From positions 1-32,177 of the forward strand of contig CANIID010000019.1 in assembly GCA_947467315.1 (NCBI GenBank): 32,177 bases of DNA, in the 5' to 3' direction. Source of the DNA: Betaproteobacteria bacterium. Lineage in GTDB: Bacteria; Pseudomonadota; Gammaproteobacteria; Burkholderiales; SG8-41. Below, one piece after another: positions 23,521 through 31,080 of the stretch; the stretch's first letter is position 1; the number at the start of each line of letters is the position of its first letter. Under the pieces are notes generated by a model that worked only from the letters and a program-made list of their open reading frames with translations, did no database searches and was not told the DNA's origin. The translations under genes and the position numbers were made by a program.

Positions 23521-24873
23521 CTACTCGAACGTGGAGAGTGTCGCGCCGCGCAGTGTGGTCATGGTGCGGGCGTGCGGCGCCGCGGCTTGCAGGAATTGCG
23601 GCTTGTGTTCAGGCGAGATCGGGAACGCGACCGGCACCGCGACCGACAGCGGATCCTGATGCACATCGTTGACACGAAATTCGTAATGCACGTGCGGGCC
23701 GGTGGTGAGCCCGGTCATGCCCACCGCGCCGATGACATCGCCCTGCTGCACTTTTGCGCCTTTGCGAATTGCCGGCGAGAAGCCCGCCATATGCGCATAC
23801 AGCGTGGTGAATTTACCCTGGTGCCGCAGAATCACCACGTTACCGTAACCGCCTTGTACGCCGGCGAAGTCGACCACGCCGTCCGCCGTGGCCTTGATGC
23901 GCGCACCCATCGGCGCGGCGAAATCGACGCCGTTGTGCGCACGCCACGATTGCAGAATCGGGTGGTAGCGCGCAGCCGTAAAGCCGGACGTAATGCGTGA
24001 AAATTCCAGCGGCGAGCGCAGAAACGCCTTGCGTATGTTTTTGCCGTCGAGCGTGTAGTAGGAGCCTTCATTAGCGCCCGCCGTGTCTTTCGCCGCGAAC
24101 CACACGGCGCTGTAGGTCTTGCCCTGGTTCACGAACTCCGCCGACAGCAAACGCCCGGAACGCACCGGTTCGCCGCGGTCGTAAAGCATTTCATACACCA
24201 CCGAGAAGCTGTCGTTCTTGCGCAGGTCTTTGTGGAAATCGATATCGGTGGAAAAAATCTCCACCATCTGCATCGCGACCGCATCCGGGATGTTCAGCCG
24301 GTCGGTGGCCGCGAACAGCGAACTGCGGATTTCACCAGCGGCGGAGATCGTGCGCGTTTCAAGTTCGGCGGCTTGTTCGCTGGCGCTGAACGAATCGCCA
24401 TCCCTCGTCACCGTCAGCAGCGTGCCGCCGTTGAGATAACGCAGCGTGACCAACTCACCGTCGGCGGTGGTTTCCGCGCTCACCGCGCGGCCCGGCACCA
24501 GTTGAAACAACGACCGCGCGTCGCGCGTGTTGCGCAAGTAATTTACCGCCACGTCGTCTTCGATGTCCAGCCGCGTCAGCAGGCTGGCCAGCGTTTCGCC
24601 GCGCTGGATGCGTTCTTCACGCCAGAAGGTTTGTGCCGCGCCGGCCACGGAAACGGATGCAGAAACGGCGGCGGGCAGCGTGACGGTTTCAACCACGCGG
24701 CTTTGCTCGATGCGTTCCGCAATGGTATCGGGGGCGATACCAAACGCCGTTACCACGCCCGCAAACGGCAGCACCAGCGCCAAGGCCCAGCGGCGATAGT
24801 TGGCCGTCCGCAACAGGCGGAAGAATGGCCGGGATAGTTTTTGCGTTACAATCATAAAATGCGCTTGAGGCAT
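23521..24873 (-). CDS. M23 family metallopeptidase (murein endopeptidase, MepM-like)
   Basis: This 450-residue protein has one N-terminal membrane anchor (WALALVLPFAGVVTAFGIAP, about 29-48) and a periplasmic region with a LysM/OapA-like part (RIQRGETLASLLTRL, near 88-102). The C-terminal LytM domain has zinc ligands H313 and D317 (RAHNGVDFAAP) and H396 (GPHVHYEF), plus catalytic H361 (LYAHMAGF) and H394. It should cut peptide cross-links to allow wall growth. A second start at 24855 is possible. It is divergent from tyrS. Confidence 0.92.
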   Translation of the reverse strand: MPQAHFMIVTQKLSRPFFRLLRTANYRRWALALVLPFAGVVTAFGIAPDTIAERIEQSRVVETVTLPAAVSASVSVAGAAQTFWREERIQRGETLASLLTRLDIEDDVAVNYLRNTRDARSLFQLVPGRAVSAETTADGELVTLRYLNGGTLLTVTRDGDSFSASEQAAELETRTISAAGEIRSSLFAATDRLNIPDAVAMQMVEIFSTDIDFHKDLRKNDSFSVVYEMLYDRGEPVRSGRLLSAEFVNQGKTYSAVWFAAKDTAGANEGSYYTLDGKNIRKAFLRSPLEFSRITSGFTAARYHPILQSWRAHNGVDFAAPMGARIKATADGVVDFAGVQGGYGNVVILRHQGKFTTLYAHMAGFSPAIRKGAKVQQGDVIGAVGMTGLTTGPHVHYEFRVNDVHQDPLSVAVPVAFPISPEHKPQFLQAAAPHARTMTTLRGATLSTFE

Positions 24874-24969
24874 GATTTATTTACGTTTTTTCAGCGCGGA
24901 GCTTAACAGTACCACTCATCGGGTCAACCCTTATATTCATAATATGAACTCAAAAACAGACTGCCGGAC

Positions 24970-26160
24970 ATGGAAAGCCCGCTAGAAACGCAATTAGGAA
25001 CGATCCGCCGCGGCTGCGACGAATTGCTGATCGAAGCCGAGTTGGTTGAAAAGCTCAAACGCGGCACGCCGCTGCGGGTGAAGGCCGGTTTCGACCCCAC
25101 CGCGCCCGATCTGCACATCGGCCACACCGTGCTGATCAACAAACTGCGACAGTTACAAGACCTCGGTCATCACGTTTTGTTCCTCATCGGCGACTTTACC
25201 GGCATGATTGGTGATCCGACCGGCAAAAACGCGACGCGCCCGCCGCTGTCGCGCGAGGACGTGGCGCGCAACGCGCAAACCTACACCGAGCAGGTGTTCA
25301 AGATACTTGACCGCGCAAAAACCGAAGTCGTGTTCAACTCCACCTGGATGGACAAAATGACCGCGGCGGACATGATCAAGCTCGCCGCCACGCACACGGT
25401 CGCGCGCATGCTCGAGCGCGACGATTTTTCCAAGCGCTACAAAGGCAATCAGCCGATTGCAATCCACGAATTCATGTATCCGTTGGTGCAGGGCTACGAC
25501 TCGGTGGCGTTGAAGGCCGATCTCGAACTCGGCGGCACCGATCAGAAATTCAATTTGCTGATGGGCCGCGAACTGCAAAAACATCACGGCCAATCGCCGC
25601 AGTGCATATTGACCATGCCCCTGCTCGAAGGCCTCGACGGCGTGAACAAAATGTCCAAGTCGCTGGGCAACTACGTGGGCATCAACGAAGCGCCGAATGA
25701 GATTTTCGGCAAGCTGATGAGCGTGTCGGATGACTTGATGTGGCGCTATATCGAGCTTTTATCCTTTGCATCGATTGTAGAAATAAATCAACAAAAACAA
25801 ATAGTTAAGGATGGCGGCAATCCGCGCGATATCAAAGTGAAATTCGCTCAGGAAATTGTTGCGCGCTTTCACAGCCCGGCGGCGGCGGATGCGGCGCTGG
25901 CCGATTTCGAAGCGCGCTTTAAACAAGGCGGCGTGCCCGACGAGATGCCGGAAGTCGTGCTGCCGGGTGGTTTACCTATCGCGCAAGTGTTGAAGCAAGC
26001 AGGGTTGACAGCCAGCACCACCGAAGCGCAGCGCATGATCGAGCAGGGCGGTGTGAAAATCGATGGCGAAAAAGCCAGCGACAAAGCGCTCAAACTGGCG
26101 GCGGGTGTTTACGTCATCCAAGTGGGTAAGCGCAAGTTCGCGCGCGTGACCATCGCATGA
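24970..26160 (+). CDS. tyrS: Tyrosyl-tRNA synthetase
   Basis: This 396-residue class I synthetase has HIGH at 49-52 ([19 protein letters not shown]), the tyrosine-binding [23 protein letters not shown] at 227-231 and a C-terminal S4 RNA-binding domain (about 335-396). It belongs to the longer HIGH-type TyrRS group common in betaproteobacteria. Residues around 273-281 (EINQQKQIV) are written in AT-rich codons unlike the rest of the gene because they carry dispersed word E; protein length there looks normal. The last four bases overlap the next gene (ATGA). Confidence 0.96.
   Translation: MESPLETQLGTIRRGCDELLIEAELVEKLKRGTPLRVKAGFDPTAPDLHIGHTVLINKLRQLQDLGHHVLFLIGDFTGMIGDPTGKNATRPPLSREDVARNAQTYTEQVFKILDRAKTEVVFNSTWMDKMTAADMIKLAATHTVARMLERDDFSKRYKGNQPIAIHEFMYPLVQGYDSVALKADLELGGTDQKFNLLMGRELQKHHGQSPQCILTMPLLEGLDGVNKMSKSLGNYVGINEAPNEIFGKLMSVSDDLMWRYIELLSFASIVEINQQKQIVKDGGNPRDIKVKFAQEIVARFHSPAAADAALADFEARFKQGGVPDEMPEVVLPGGLPIAQVLKQAGLTASTTEAQRMIEQGGVKIDGEKASDKALKLAAGVYVIQVGKRKFARVTIA
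25794..25807 (+). repeat. AT-rich dispersed word, copy E (inside tyrS)
   Basis: An exact AAAACAAATAGTTA lies within the tyrS coding sequence, read as K-Q-I-V. It is in sense orientation. Confidence 0.6.
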
Positions 26161-27128
26161 TGAGGCCCACGCTCATTTCCATCGCGTGCGGGTTGCTTGC
26201 GGGCGCAAGCACCCTGGCTCAGGGGCAACAGGCCTATCCCACCAAACCGATACGCATGCTCGTCGGGTTCCCGGTCGGCGGTGGCGCGGACGTGGCTGCG
26301 CGCACACTCGGCCCGCGCATGAGTGAGTTGCTCGGCCAGCAGATCATCGTGGATAACCGTCCCGGCGCGGGCAGTTCGCTGGCTTCCGAGATGGCGGCTA
26401 AATCCACGCCGGACGGTTACACACTGGTGTCCATCGGCAGCACGCATGCGGTGAACGCCGCGCTGAATCCAAAATTACCCTATGCGCCAGCGGCGGGCTT
26501 TCATGCGATTGCGCTGGTTTCCACGGCACCCGTGGCGATCACGGCGAATCTGTCGCTGCCGGTCAAATCGCTCAAGGACTTGATCGCGCTCGCCAAGACC
26601 CGGCCCGGGCAGCTTAACTATGGCCCGGGTGGCGTGAATGGCATCAACCATCTCGCGGCTGAACTCCTGAAACGCATGGGCGGTTTTGACATCACGCTCA
26701 TTCCCTATAAGGGTGTGGCGCAAGCGTTGCCCGCGCTGATCGCGGGCGAAGTGCAACTCATGTTTGCCTCCTTGCCCGGCTCGATAGACCAGATCCGCGC
26801 GGGACGCATCCGTGCCATCGCGGTGACATCGGCCAAGCGCAGCAATGCCGCACCGGATATACCCACCGTGGCTGAATCCGGCGTGCCGGGATACGACGCG
26901 CCGAGCTGGTGGGGCTTTCTTGCGCCGGCCGGCACGCCCAAAGCCATCATCACCCGCCTCAACGCCGACACTCTGAAGGTATTGCGCATGCGCGACGTGC
27001 ATGAACTGCTCATCCGGCAGGGCATGGATCCGGCTGGCAGCACACCCGTTGAATTCGACGCGTACCTGCGTGCCGACATAGCGAAGTGGACACGTGTGGT
27101 GCAGGAAGCCGGCATCAAGGCAAATTAG
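26157..27128 (+). CDS. Tripartite tricarboxylate transporter substrate-binding protein (Bug/TctC family), second copy
   Basis: This 323-residue periplasmic receptor has a short signal peptide ([18 protein letters not shown]), then [78 protein letters not shown] and [19 protein letters not shown], the Bug hallmarks. It starts inside the tyrS stop (ATGATGA), with 26160 as an alternative ATG. Read-through from tyrS is likely, which is an odd pairing of housekeeping and accessory genes. No TctA or TctB partner is visible. Sequence differs clearly from the receptor at 13095-14096. Confidence 0.9.
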   Translation: MMRPTLISIACGLLAGASTLAQGQQAYPTKPIRMLVGFPVGGGADVAARTLGPRMSELLGQQIIVDNRPGAGSSLASEMAAKSTPDGYTLVSIGSTHAVNAALNPKLPYAPAAGFHAIALVSTAPVAITANLSLPVKSLKDLIALAKTRPGQLNYGPGGVNGINHLAAELLKRMGGFDITLIPYKGVAQALPALIAGEVQLMFASLPGSIDQIRAGRIRAIAVTSAKRSNAAPDIPTVAESGVPGYDAPSWWGFLAPAGTPKAIITRLNADTLKVLRMRDVHELLIRQGMDPAGSTPVEFDAYLRADIAKWTRVVQEAGIKAN

Positions 27129-27140
27129 GAGCAACAAGCA

Positions 27141-27662
27141 ATGATCTACATGGTTGACCACATCTTTACCGACCCGGCACAAGAGCCCGCGTGGCATACG
27201 TGGTATGACGGGTATCTCAAAAAATTGTTATCGGTGCCGGGCATTCATTCCACGCAGCGTTTCAAGGCCATCGGCGAAACACCGTCGCGTTTTCTGGCAA
27301 TGTATTCCATCGATTCGGCGGATGTCTACACCAGCGAAGGCTACAAAAACATCGGTGGCGGTGGCAGCCAGAGCGCAAGCTTTCATCCGTGTTATCAACT
27401 GTGGACACGCAACCTGTTTGACGGCGCGGTGGGCGCTCCCGTGGTGCGCGAAGGGCAGCGCGTTGTCGCGTTTGATCGCGATGCACGGAGTGAACTGGGC
27501 GCGCTCGAATCGCGCGTGCTATGGTTAAACGCGGTCGGGTTGCATATGACCACGAAGCATCGTGGTGTCGTCGTACTGGATGCCGGTGAGGCCGCGCCTG
27601 CCCCTGCAATTCCAGGCAGCCACCTCTATGCACCGTTCACGGCGGCGCAGACGAAACCGTAA
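27141..27662 (+). CDS. Hypothetical protein, possible dimeric alpha-beta barrel
   Basis: This 173-residue protein starts 12 bases after the Bug receptor stop, with GGAGC about 8 bases upstream, so the two are probably one transcript. The N-terminal part (MIYMVDHIFTDPAQEPAWHTWYDGYLKKLLSVPGI then RFLAMYSIDSADVYTSEGY) has the strand-helix-strand pattern and Trp/His/Tyr content of small ferredoxin-like dimeric barrel enzymes. I do not recognise a specific family. The C-terminus is Ala/Pro-rich. It may act in the same catabolic step as the receptor's ligand, but nothing shows this. Confidence 0.7.
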   Translation: MIYMVDHIFTDPAQEPAWHTWYDGYLKKLLSVPGIHSTQRFKAIGETPSRFLAMYSIDSADVYTSEGYKNIGGGGSQSASFHPCYQLWTRNLFDGAVGAPVVREGQRVVAFDRDARSELGALESRVLWLNAVGLHMTTKHRGVVVLDAGEAAPAPAIPGSHLYAPFTAAQTKP

Positions 27663-27680
27663 ATTGCGCTGTGGCGGTAT

Positions 27681-28808
27681 TTACGGTGATCGCCACGGCG
27701 GCCGATACTTCCCCATGAACTTGCGATCAATCTGATCCTTCCACCGCCACACCCAATTGCCGTGAAACGATAGCGCGCCCCATGAGGCAATCGCGTGCGC
27801 TTCGCCGGTGCTGATGAGTGCCAAGGTGCGCGGCTGCGGCGTGTAGTCGATGAGTGATTCCCCACACAAAAAGCGCCGCAAATTTTCTGCCAGCGGCGGG
27901 CCTTGGCGCACGGCGTAAACGCCGGATTTGGGATACACCTTGTTTGCTATCGTCGCGCAATCACCAACGGCGAATACTTCCGCATGGTTGGTTGATTGTA
28001 AGTATTTGTTTATATTTATAAACTTTTTATCGTTTACATCAAGTCCACTCGTTGCCAACCACTGCGGCGCAGCCGCGCCGGTGGCCAGAAAAATAGCATC
28101 GGCTGCGATGCGCGCGCCGCTTTCAGCGACCAAAGTTTTTGCTTCCACGCGCGCGATACGAGTCGCGCAATGCACGGTTACGTTTTTGCGCGCGAGGCTG
28201 CGCGTGAGTGTGGCGCGCACGCCGGGCGCGTGTTGCGTGAGCAGTTGCGGCGTGTCGGTGATTAACAGGAAGTGCAGCGCGTACGGCAGCGGTGTTTGCG
28301 TAAGCCGATGCTGCATCGCCAGCAACACCTCCACCCCCGCAGCACCTCCGCCGACCATGGCGAGTGAGCGCACCTCGCCTGCACGCACGCGCGTGACGAA
28401 CGTCTCCCATGTGGCGAGAAACTCTTTCACCGGCTTGACCGGCAGCGTGTGTTCGGCGGCTCCCGCGATGCCCTGCAGCGGCGGCGTGGAACCGATATCA
28501 ATCGAGACTACGTCGTAATCGAGCGTCGAGCCATCGTCGAGCGTGACGTTACGCCGCGCCGCATTCAGCGCCTTGGCACTCGCCTGCACCAAGCGCGCAC
28601 CGGCAAAGCGCGCCAGCGGTTCCAGATCGATGTGCGCGTCGTTAAAACCGTAATGCCCCGCCACCAGCCCCGGCAGCATGCCGGAATACGGCGTGAGGCG
28701 GTCGGGGCTGATGAGCGTGAGTTCGACATCCGGCACCGGGCGTAGCCCGAACTGGCGCAGCACTTCCACATGGGCGTGGCCGCCACCGAGTAAAACCAGT
28801 TTTTTCAT
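27681..28808 (-). CDS. FAD-dependent pyridine nucleotide-disulfide oxidoreductase of the SelD-associated type (TIGR03169-like)
   Basis: This 375-residue flavoprotein starts MKKLVLLGGGHAHVEVLRQF, the form seen in oxidoreductases often fused to selenide water dikinase (SelD). Further motifs are PYSGMLPGLVAGHYGF, VSIDIGSTPPLQGI, MVGGGAAGVEVLLAM (second nucleotide site) and AEVFAVGDCATI (FAD). No SelD domain follows at the C-terminus and no selenium gene is visible, so this is a stand-alone version; a type II NADH dehydrogenase-like role is also possible. Residues FININKYLQ come from an AT-rich patch holding dispersed word F. Confidence 0.82.
   Translation of the reverse strand: MKKLVLLGGGHAHVEVLRQFGLRPVPDVELTLISPDRLTPYSGMLPGLVAGHYGFNDAHIDLEPLARFAGARLVQASAKALNAARRNVTLDDGSTLDYDVVSIDIGSTPPLQGIAGAAEHTLPVKPVKEFLATWETFVTRVRAGEVRSLAMVGGGAAGVEVLLAMQHRLTQTPLPYALHFLLITDTPQLLTQHAPGVRATLTRSLARKNVTVHCATRIARVEAKTLVAESGARIAADAIFLATGAAAPQWLATSGLDVNDKKFININKYLQSTNHAEVFAVGDCATIANKVYPKSGVYAVRQGPPLAENLRRFLCGESLIDYTPQPRTLALISTGEAHAIASWGALSFHGNWVWRWKDQIDRKFMGKYRPPWRSP
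27999..28012 (-). repeat. AT-rich dispersed word, copy F (inside the FAD oxidoreductase)
   Basis: The minus-strand sequence is TAAACAAATACTTA, two mismatches from consensus. It is in sense orientation and read as N-K-Y-L, a different frame from copy E. Confidence 0.5.
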
Positions 28809-28889
28809 GGATTTGTAACCGGAAGGTGCAACGCACGCAAAGAAAAAGGATAATTCGCCATTCTATAGACAGGTTAAACAGGGAGCACC

Positions 28890-29894
28890 ATGCGCCGCGT
28901 CACACTCACACAATATCTGGTTGAACAGCAACGCACCAAAGGCGTGGTTTCCGCCGAACTTCGCTTGTTGATCGAAGTCGTCGCGCGTGCATGCAAGTCG
29001 ATCAGCCATGCCATCAGCAAAGGCGCGCTGGCGGGCATACTCGGCGGCGCGGGCACCGATAACGTGCAGGGCGAAGCGCAGAAAAAACTCGACGTGATCG
29101 CAAACGAGGTGTTGCTCGAAGCCAACGAGTGGGGTGGTTATCTCGCCGCGATGGCGTCCGAGGAAATGGATGACCCGCAGCAGATTCCGAACCGCTTTCC
29201 CAAGGGCGAGTTTTTACTGACCTACGATCCGCTCGACGGTTCGTCGAACATCGACGTGAATGTGTCGGTGGGCACCATCTTCTCGGTGCTGCGTTGCCCC
29301 GAAGGCGTGACCAATCCCGACGAAAAAGCGTTCCTGCAGCCGGGCTCGAAACAAGTCGCCGCAGGGTTTGCGGTGTATGGCCCCTCGACGATACTTGTGC
29401 TCACCATCGGCAACGGCGTGGTGGGCTTCACGCTGGATCGTGATCTCGGCAGTTGGGTGATGACCGAGCCGAAAATTGAAATTCCCGGCGACACGCAGGA
29501 ATTCGCCATCAACATGTCGAACATGCGCAACTGGCCCGCGCCGGTCAAGCGCTACATTGACGAATGTCTCGCTGGCAAAACGGGCCCGCGCGGCAAGGAT
29601 TTCAACATGCGCTGGGTGGCGTCGATGGTGGCGGATGTGTATCGCATCCTGTCACGCGGCGGCGTGTTCATGTACCCGACCGACGCCAAACACGTTGAGG
29701 GCCGCCTGCGCCTGCTGTACGAAGCGAACCCGATGTCGTTCATCGTGGAGCAAGCGGGGGGCGCGGCGATCAACGGCTTGCAACGCATCATGGATGTGCA
29801 GCCGACAAAGCTGCATCAGCGCCAGGGTGTGATCCTCGGATCAAAAAACGAAGTGGAATTAATCGGTCGGTATTACGCCGAAAATAAACAATAA
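28890..29894 (+). CDS. fbp: Fructose-1,6-bisphosphatase, class I
   Basis: This 334-residue enzyme hydrolyses fructose 1,6-bisphosphate in gluconeogenesis or the Calvin cycle. Metal-site residues are E91/E92 (MASEEMDDP) and D113/D116 in [20 protein letters not shown]. The substrate-binding region [15 protein letters not shown] and the [20 protein letters not shown] segment are present. GGGAG sits 6 bases before the ATG. The 3' end (ENKQ-stop) runs into AT-rich copy G. With rpe and gph it could serve a Calvin cycle, but no Rubisco or phosphoribulokinase gene is here. Confidence 0.96.
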   Translation: MRRVTLTQYLVEQQRTKGVVSAELRLLIEVVARACKSISHAISKGALAGILGGAGTDNVQGEAQKKLDVIANEVLLEANEWGGYLAAMASEEMDDPQQIPNRFPKGEFLLTYDPLDGSSNIDVNVSVGTIFSVLRCPEGVTNPDEKAFLQPGSKQVAAGFAVYGPSTILVLTIGNGVVGFTLDRDLGSWVMTEPKIEIPGDTQEFAINMSNMRNWPAPVKRYIDECLAGKTGPRGKDFNMRWVASMVADVYRILSRGGVFMYPTDAKHVEGRLRLLYEANPMSFIVEQAGGAAINGLQRIMDVQPTKLHQRQGVILGSKNEVELIGRYYAENKQ

Positions 29895-29906
29895 AACATA
29901 TAGTTA
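29893..29906 (+). repeat. AT-rich dispersed word, copy G
   Basis: AAAACATATAGTTA, identical to copy A and one mismatch from consensus. It overlaps the fbp stop codon by two bases and lies before the zinc-ribbon gene. The 15 bases from 29892 match 1344-1358 exactly. Confidence 0.6.
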
Positions 29907-29925
29907 CCATCAATCGGTCACATCT

Positions 29926-31059
29926 ATGTCTGCTTCCCAATTTCCCCCACTAGTAGGCAAGCCGTCGACCAAGCACTGCACCAATTGCAGCGCCAAGATG
30001 ACGCTCTATTCGCTGCCGGGGCATTACAGCGGCACGGTTGATATTGATGTGTGTATGGATTGCAATGCCATCTGGTTTGATGAGGGCGAGAGCACGCAGC
30101 TTTCGCCCGACGGCACGGTGGCCCTGTTTCAACTGATACAGCAACGCGGCGGCACTGCAACCAGTGCCGCCAGCAAGTTCGGCGAAGGACTGCGCTGCGT
30201 GACCTGCGGTGACGGCATGCAGATGACCAACGACCAGGTGAAGGGCACGCGGTTTACCTATCAGGCGTGCCGCAAAGGCCATGGGCGTCTGACGACGTTC
30301 TACAATTTTCTCGCGGAGAAACAGTTTGTCCGCGAGCTGACCAAGGCCGAGCGCGCGAAACTCGCCGCGACGGTGCAGCAAGTGCGCTGCTCGGGTTGCG
30401 GCGCGGCGGTGAACATCGGCAAGGTGGATGCGTGTGAATATTGCCGCGCGCCGGTGTCGGTGTTTGATCGCGACGCGGCGAAAAAAGCCGTCGATCACTA
30501 CTTGCTGGAGCGGCAAAAGCAACCAGCGGCTAACGACGGCAATCGCCGTTACAGCGGCCGCACTTCCGGCGATCAGTGGAGCAGCTACGACCGCGCCGAT
30601 CTGGGCTCGGACATCTTGTATGCCCTCGGCCGCGCCGCCACGCGCGGCGTGTCGGGGACGGGACGTGCGGCGCCCGCCGCCGGCGCAGGGATGTCACCCG
30701 GCGCGTTTGCCGACGCCGGCAGCGCGGCTGACGCAGCCTTGCCCGATGCCACATCGGCGCTGTTCGGCTCGGACCTGGCGTCGGGTTTGGGCAACTCGGT
30801 GAGTGACACGCTGCCGAGCGCGACGGATGCGCTGTTTGGCGCGGCATCCGGTGGCGCCGGTGATGCCCTCGGCGCGCTGGGTGATGTGGCGTCGTCCGGC
30901 ATCGCGGATGCCGCGGCGGAGGCGGGCGGCAGCGCATTCGAGGCGGTCAGCGACACCGCCGTCGAAGCGGCGGGGGAAATGGCATCGTCCATCGGTGGCA
31001 GTATGGTCGATCTGGTGACCGATGGCATCGGTAGCCTGCTCGGCGCGTTGTTCGATTAA
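29926..31059 (+). CDS. Multi-zinc-ribbon protein with Gly/Ala-rich, glycine-zipper-like tail
   Basis: This 377-residue protein has three cysteine clusters. The first is C18/C21 and C43/C46 in the TFIIB-type zinc-ribbon pattern CMDCNAIWFDEGE. The second is C91/C94 with C115/H119. The third is C155/C158 and C170/C173. After a charged linker (about 180-225), residues 240-377 are very rich in Ala, Gly, Ser and Asp with regularly spaced hydrophobics. An internal repeat is visible as LPDATSALFG (272-281) and LPSATDALFG (296-305), 24 residues apart. The end is IGSLLGALFD. There is no signal peptide. The tail could pack in a membrane or self-assemble. Function unknown. Confidence 0.75.
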   Translation: MSASQFPPLVGKPSTKHCTNCSAKMTLYSLPGHYSGTVDIDVCMDCNAIWFDEGESTQLSPDGTVALFQLIQQRGGTATSAASKFGEGLRCVTCGDGMQMTNDQVKGTRFTYQACRKGHGRLTTFYNFLAEKQFVRELTKAERAKLAATVQQVRCSGCGAAVNIGKVDACEYCRAPVSVFDRDAAKKAVDHYLLERQKQPAANDGNRRYSGRTSGDQWSSYDRADLGSDILYALGRAATRGVSGTGRAAPAAGAGMSPGAFADAGSAADAALPDATSALFGSDLASGLGNSVSDTLPSATDALFGAASGGAGDALGALGDVASSGIADAAAEAGGSAFEAVSDTAVEAAGEMASSIGGSMVDLVTDGIGSLLGALFD

Positions 31060-31080
31060 AACTTTAAAAGCAAAAACCTT

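Noticed and set aside
22625-23659. Plus-strand ORF of 344 codons opposite anmK
   Set aside because: It is antisense to anmK and the end of the M23 peptidase gene; composition is typical of a shadow frame.
24936-24948. Small palindrome TTCAT-AAT-ATGAA upstream of tyrS
   Set aside because: Five-base arms in AT-rich DNA are expected by chance, and no matching promoter boxes or T-box-like structure were seen.
31060-31080. AT-rich gap before the CinA-like gene as a copy of the word
   Set aside because: Similarity to copy C (TTTAAAA, then CAAA, then TTA) needs a one-base gap and several mismatches; too weak to count.
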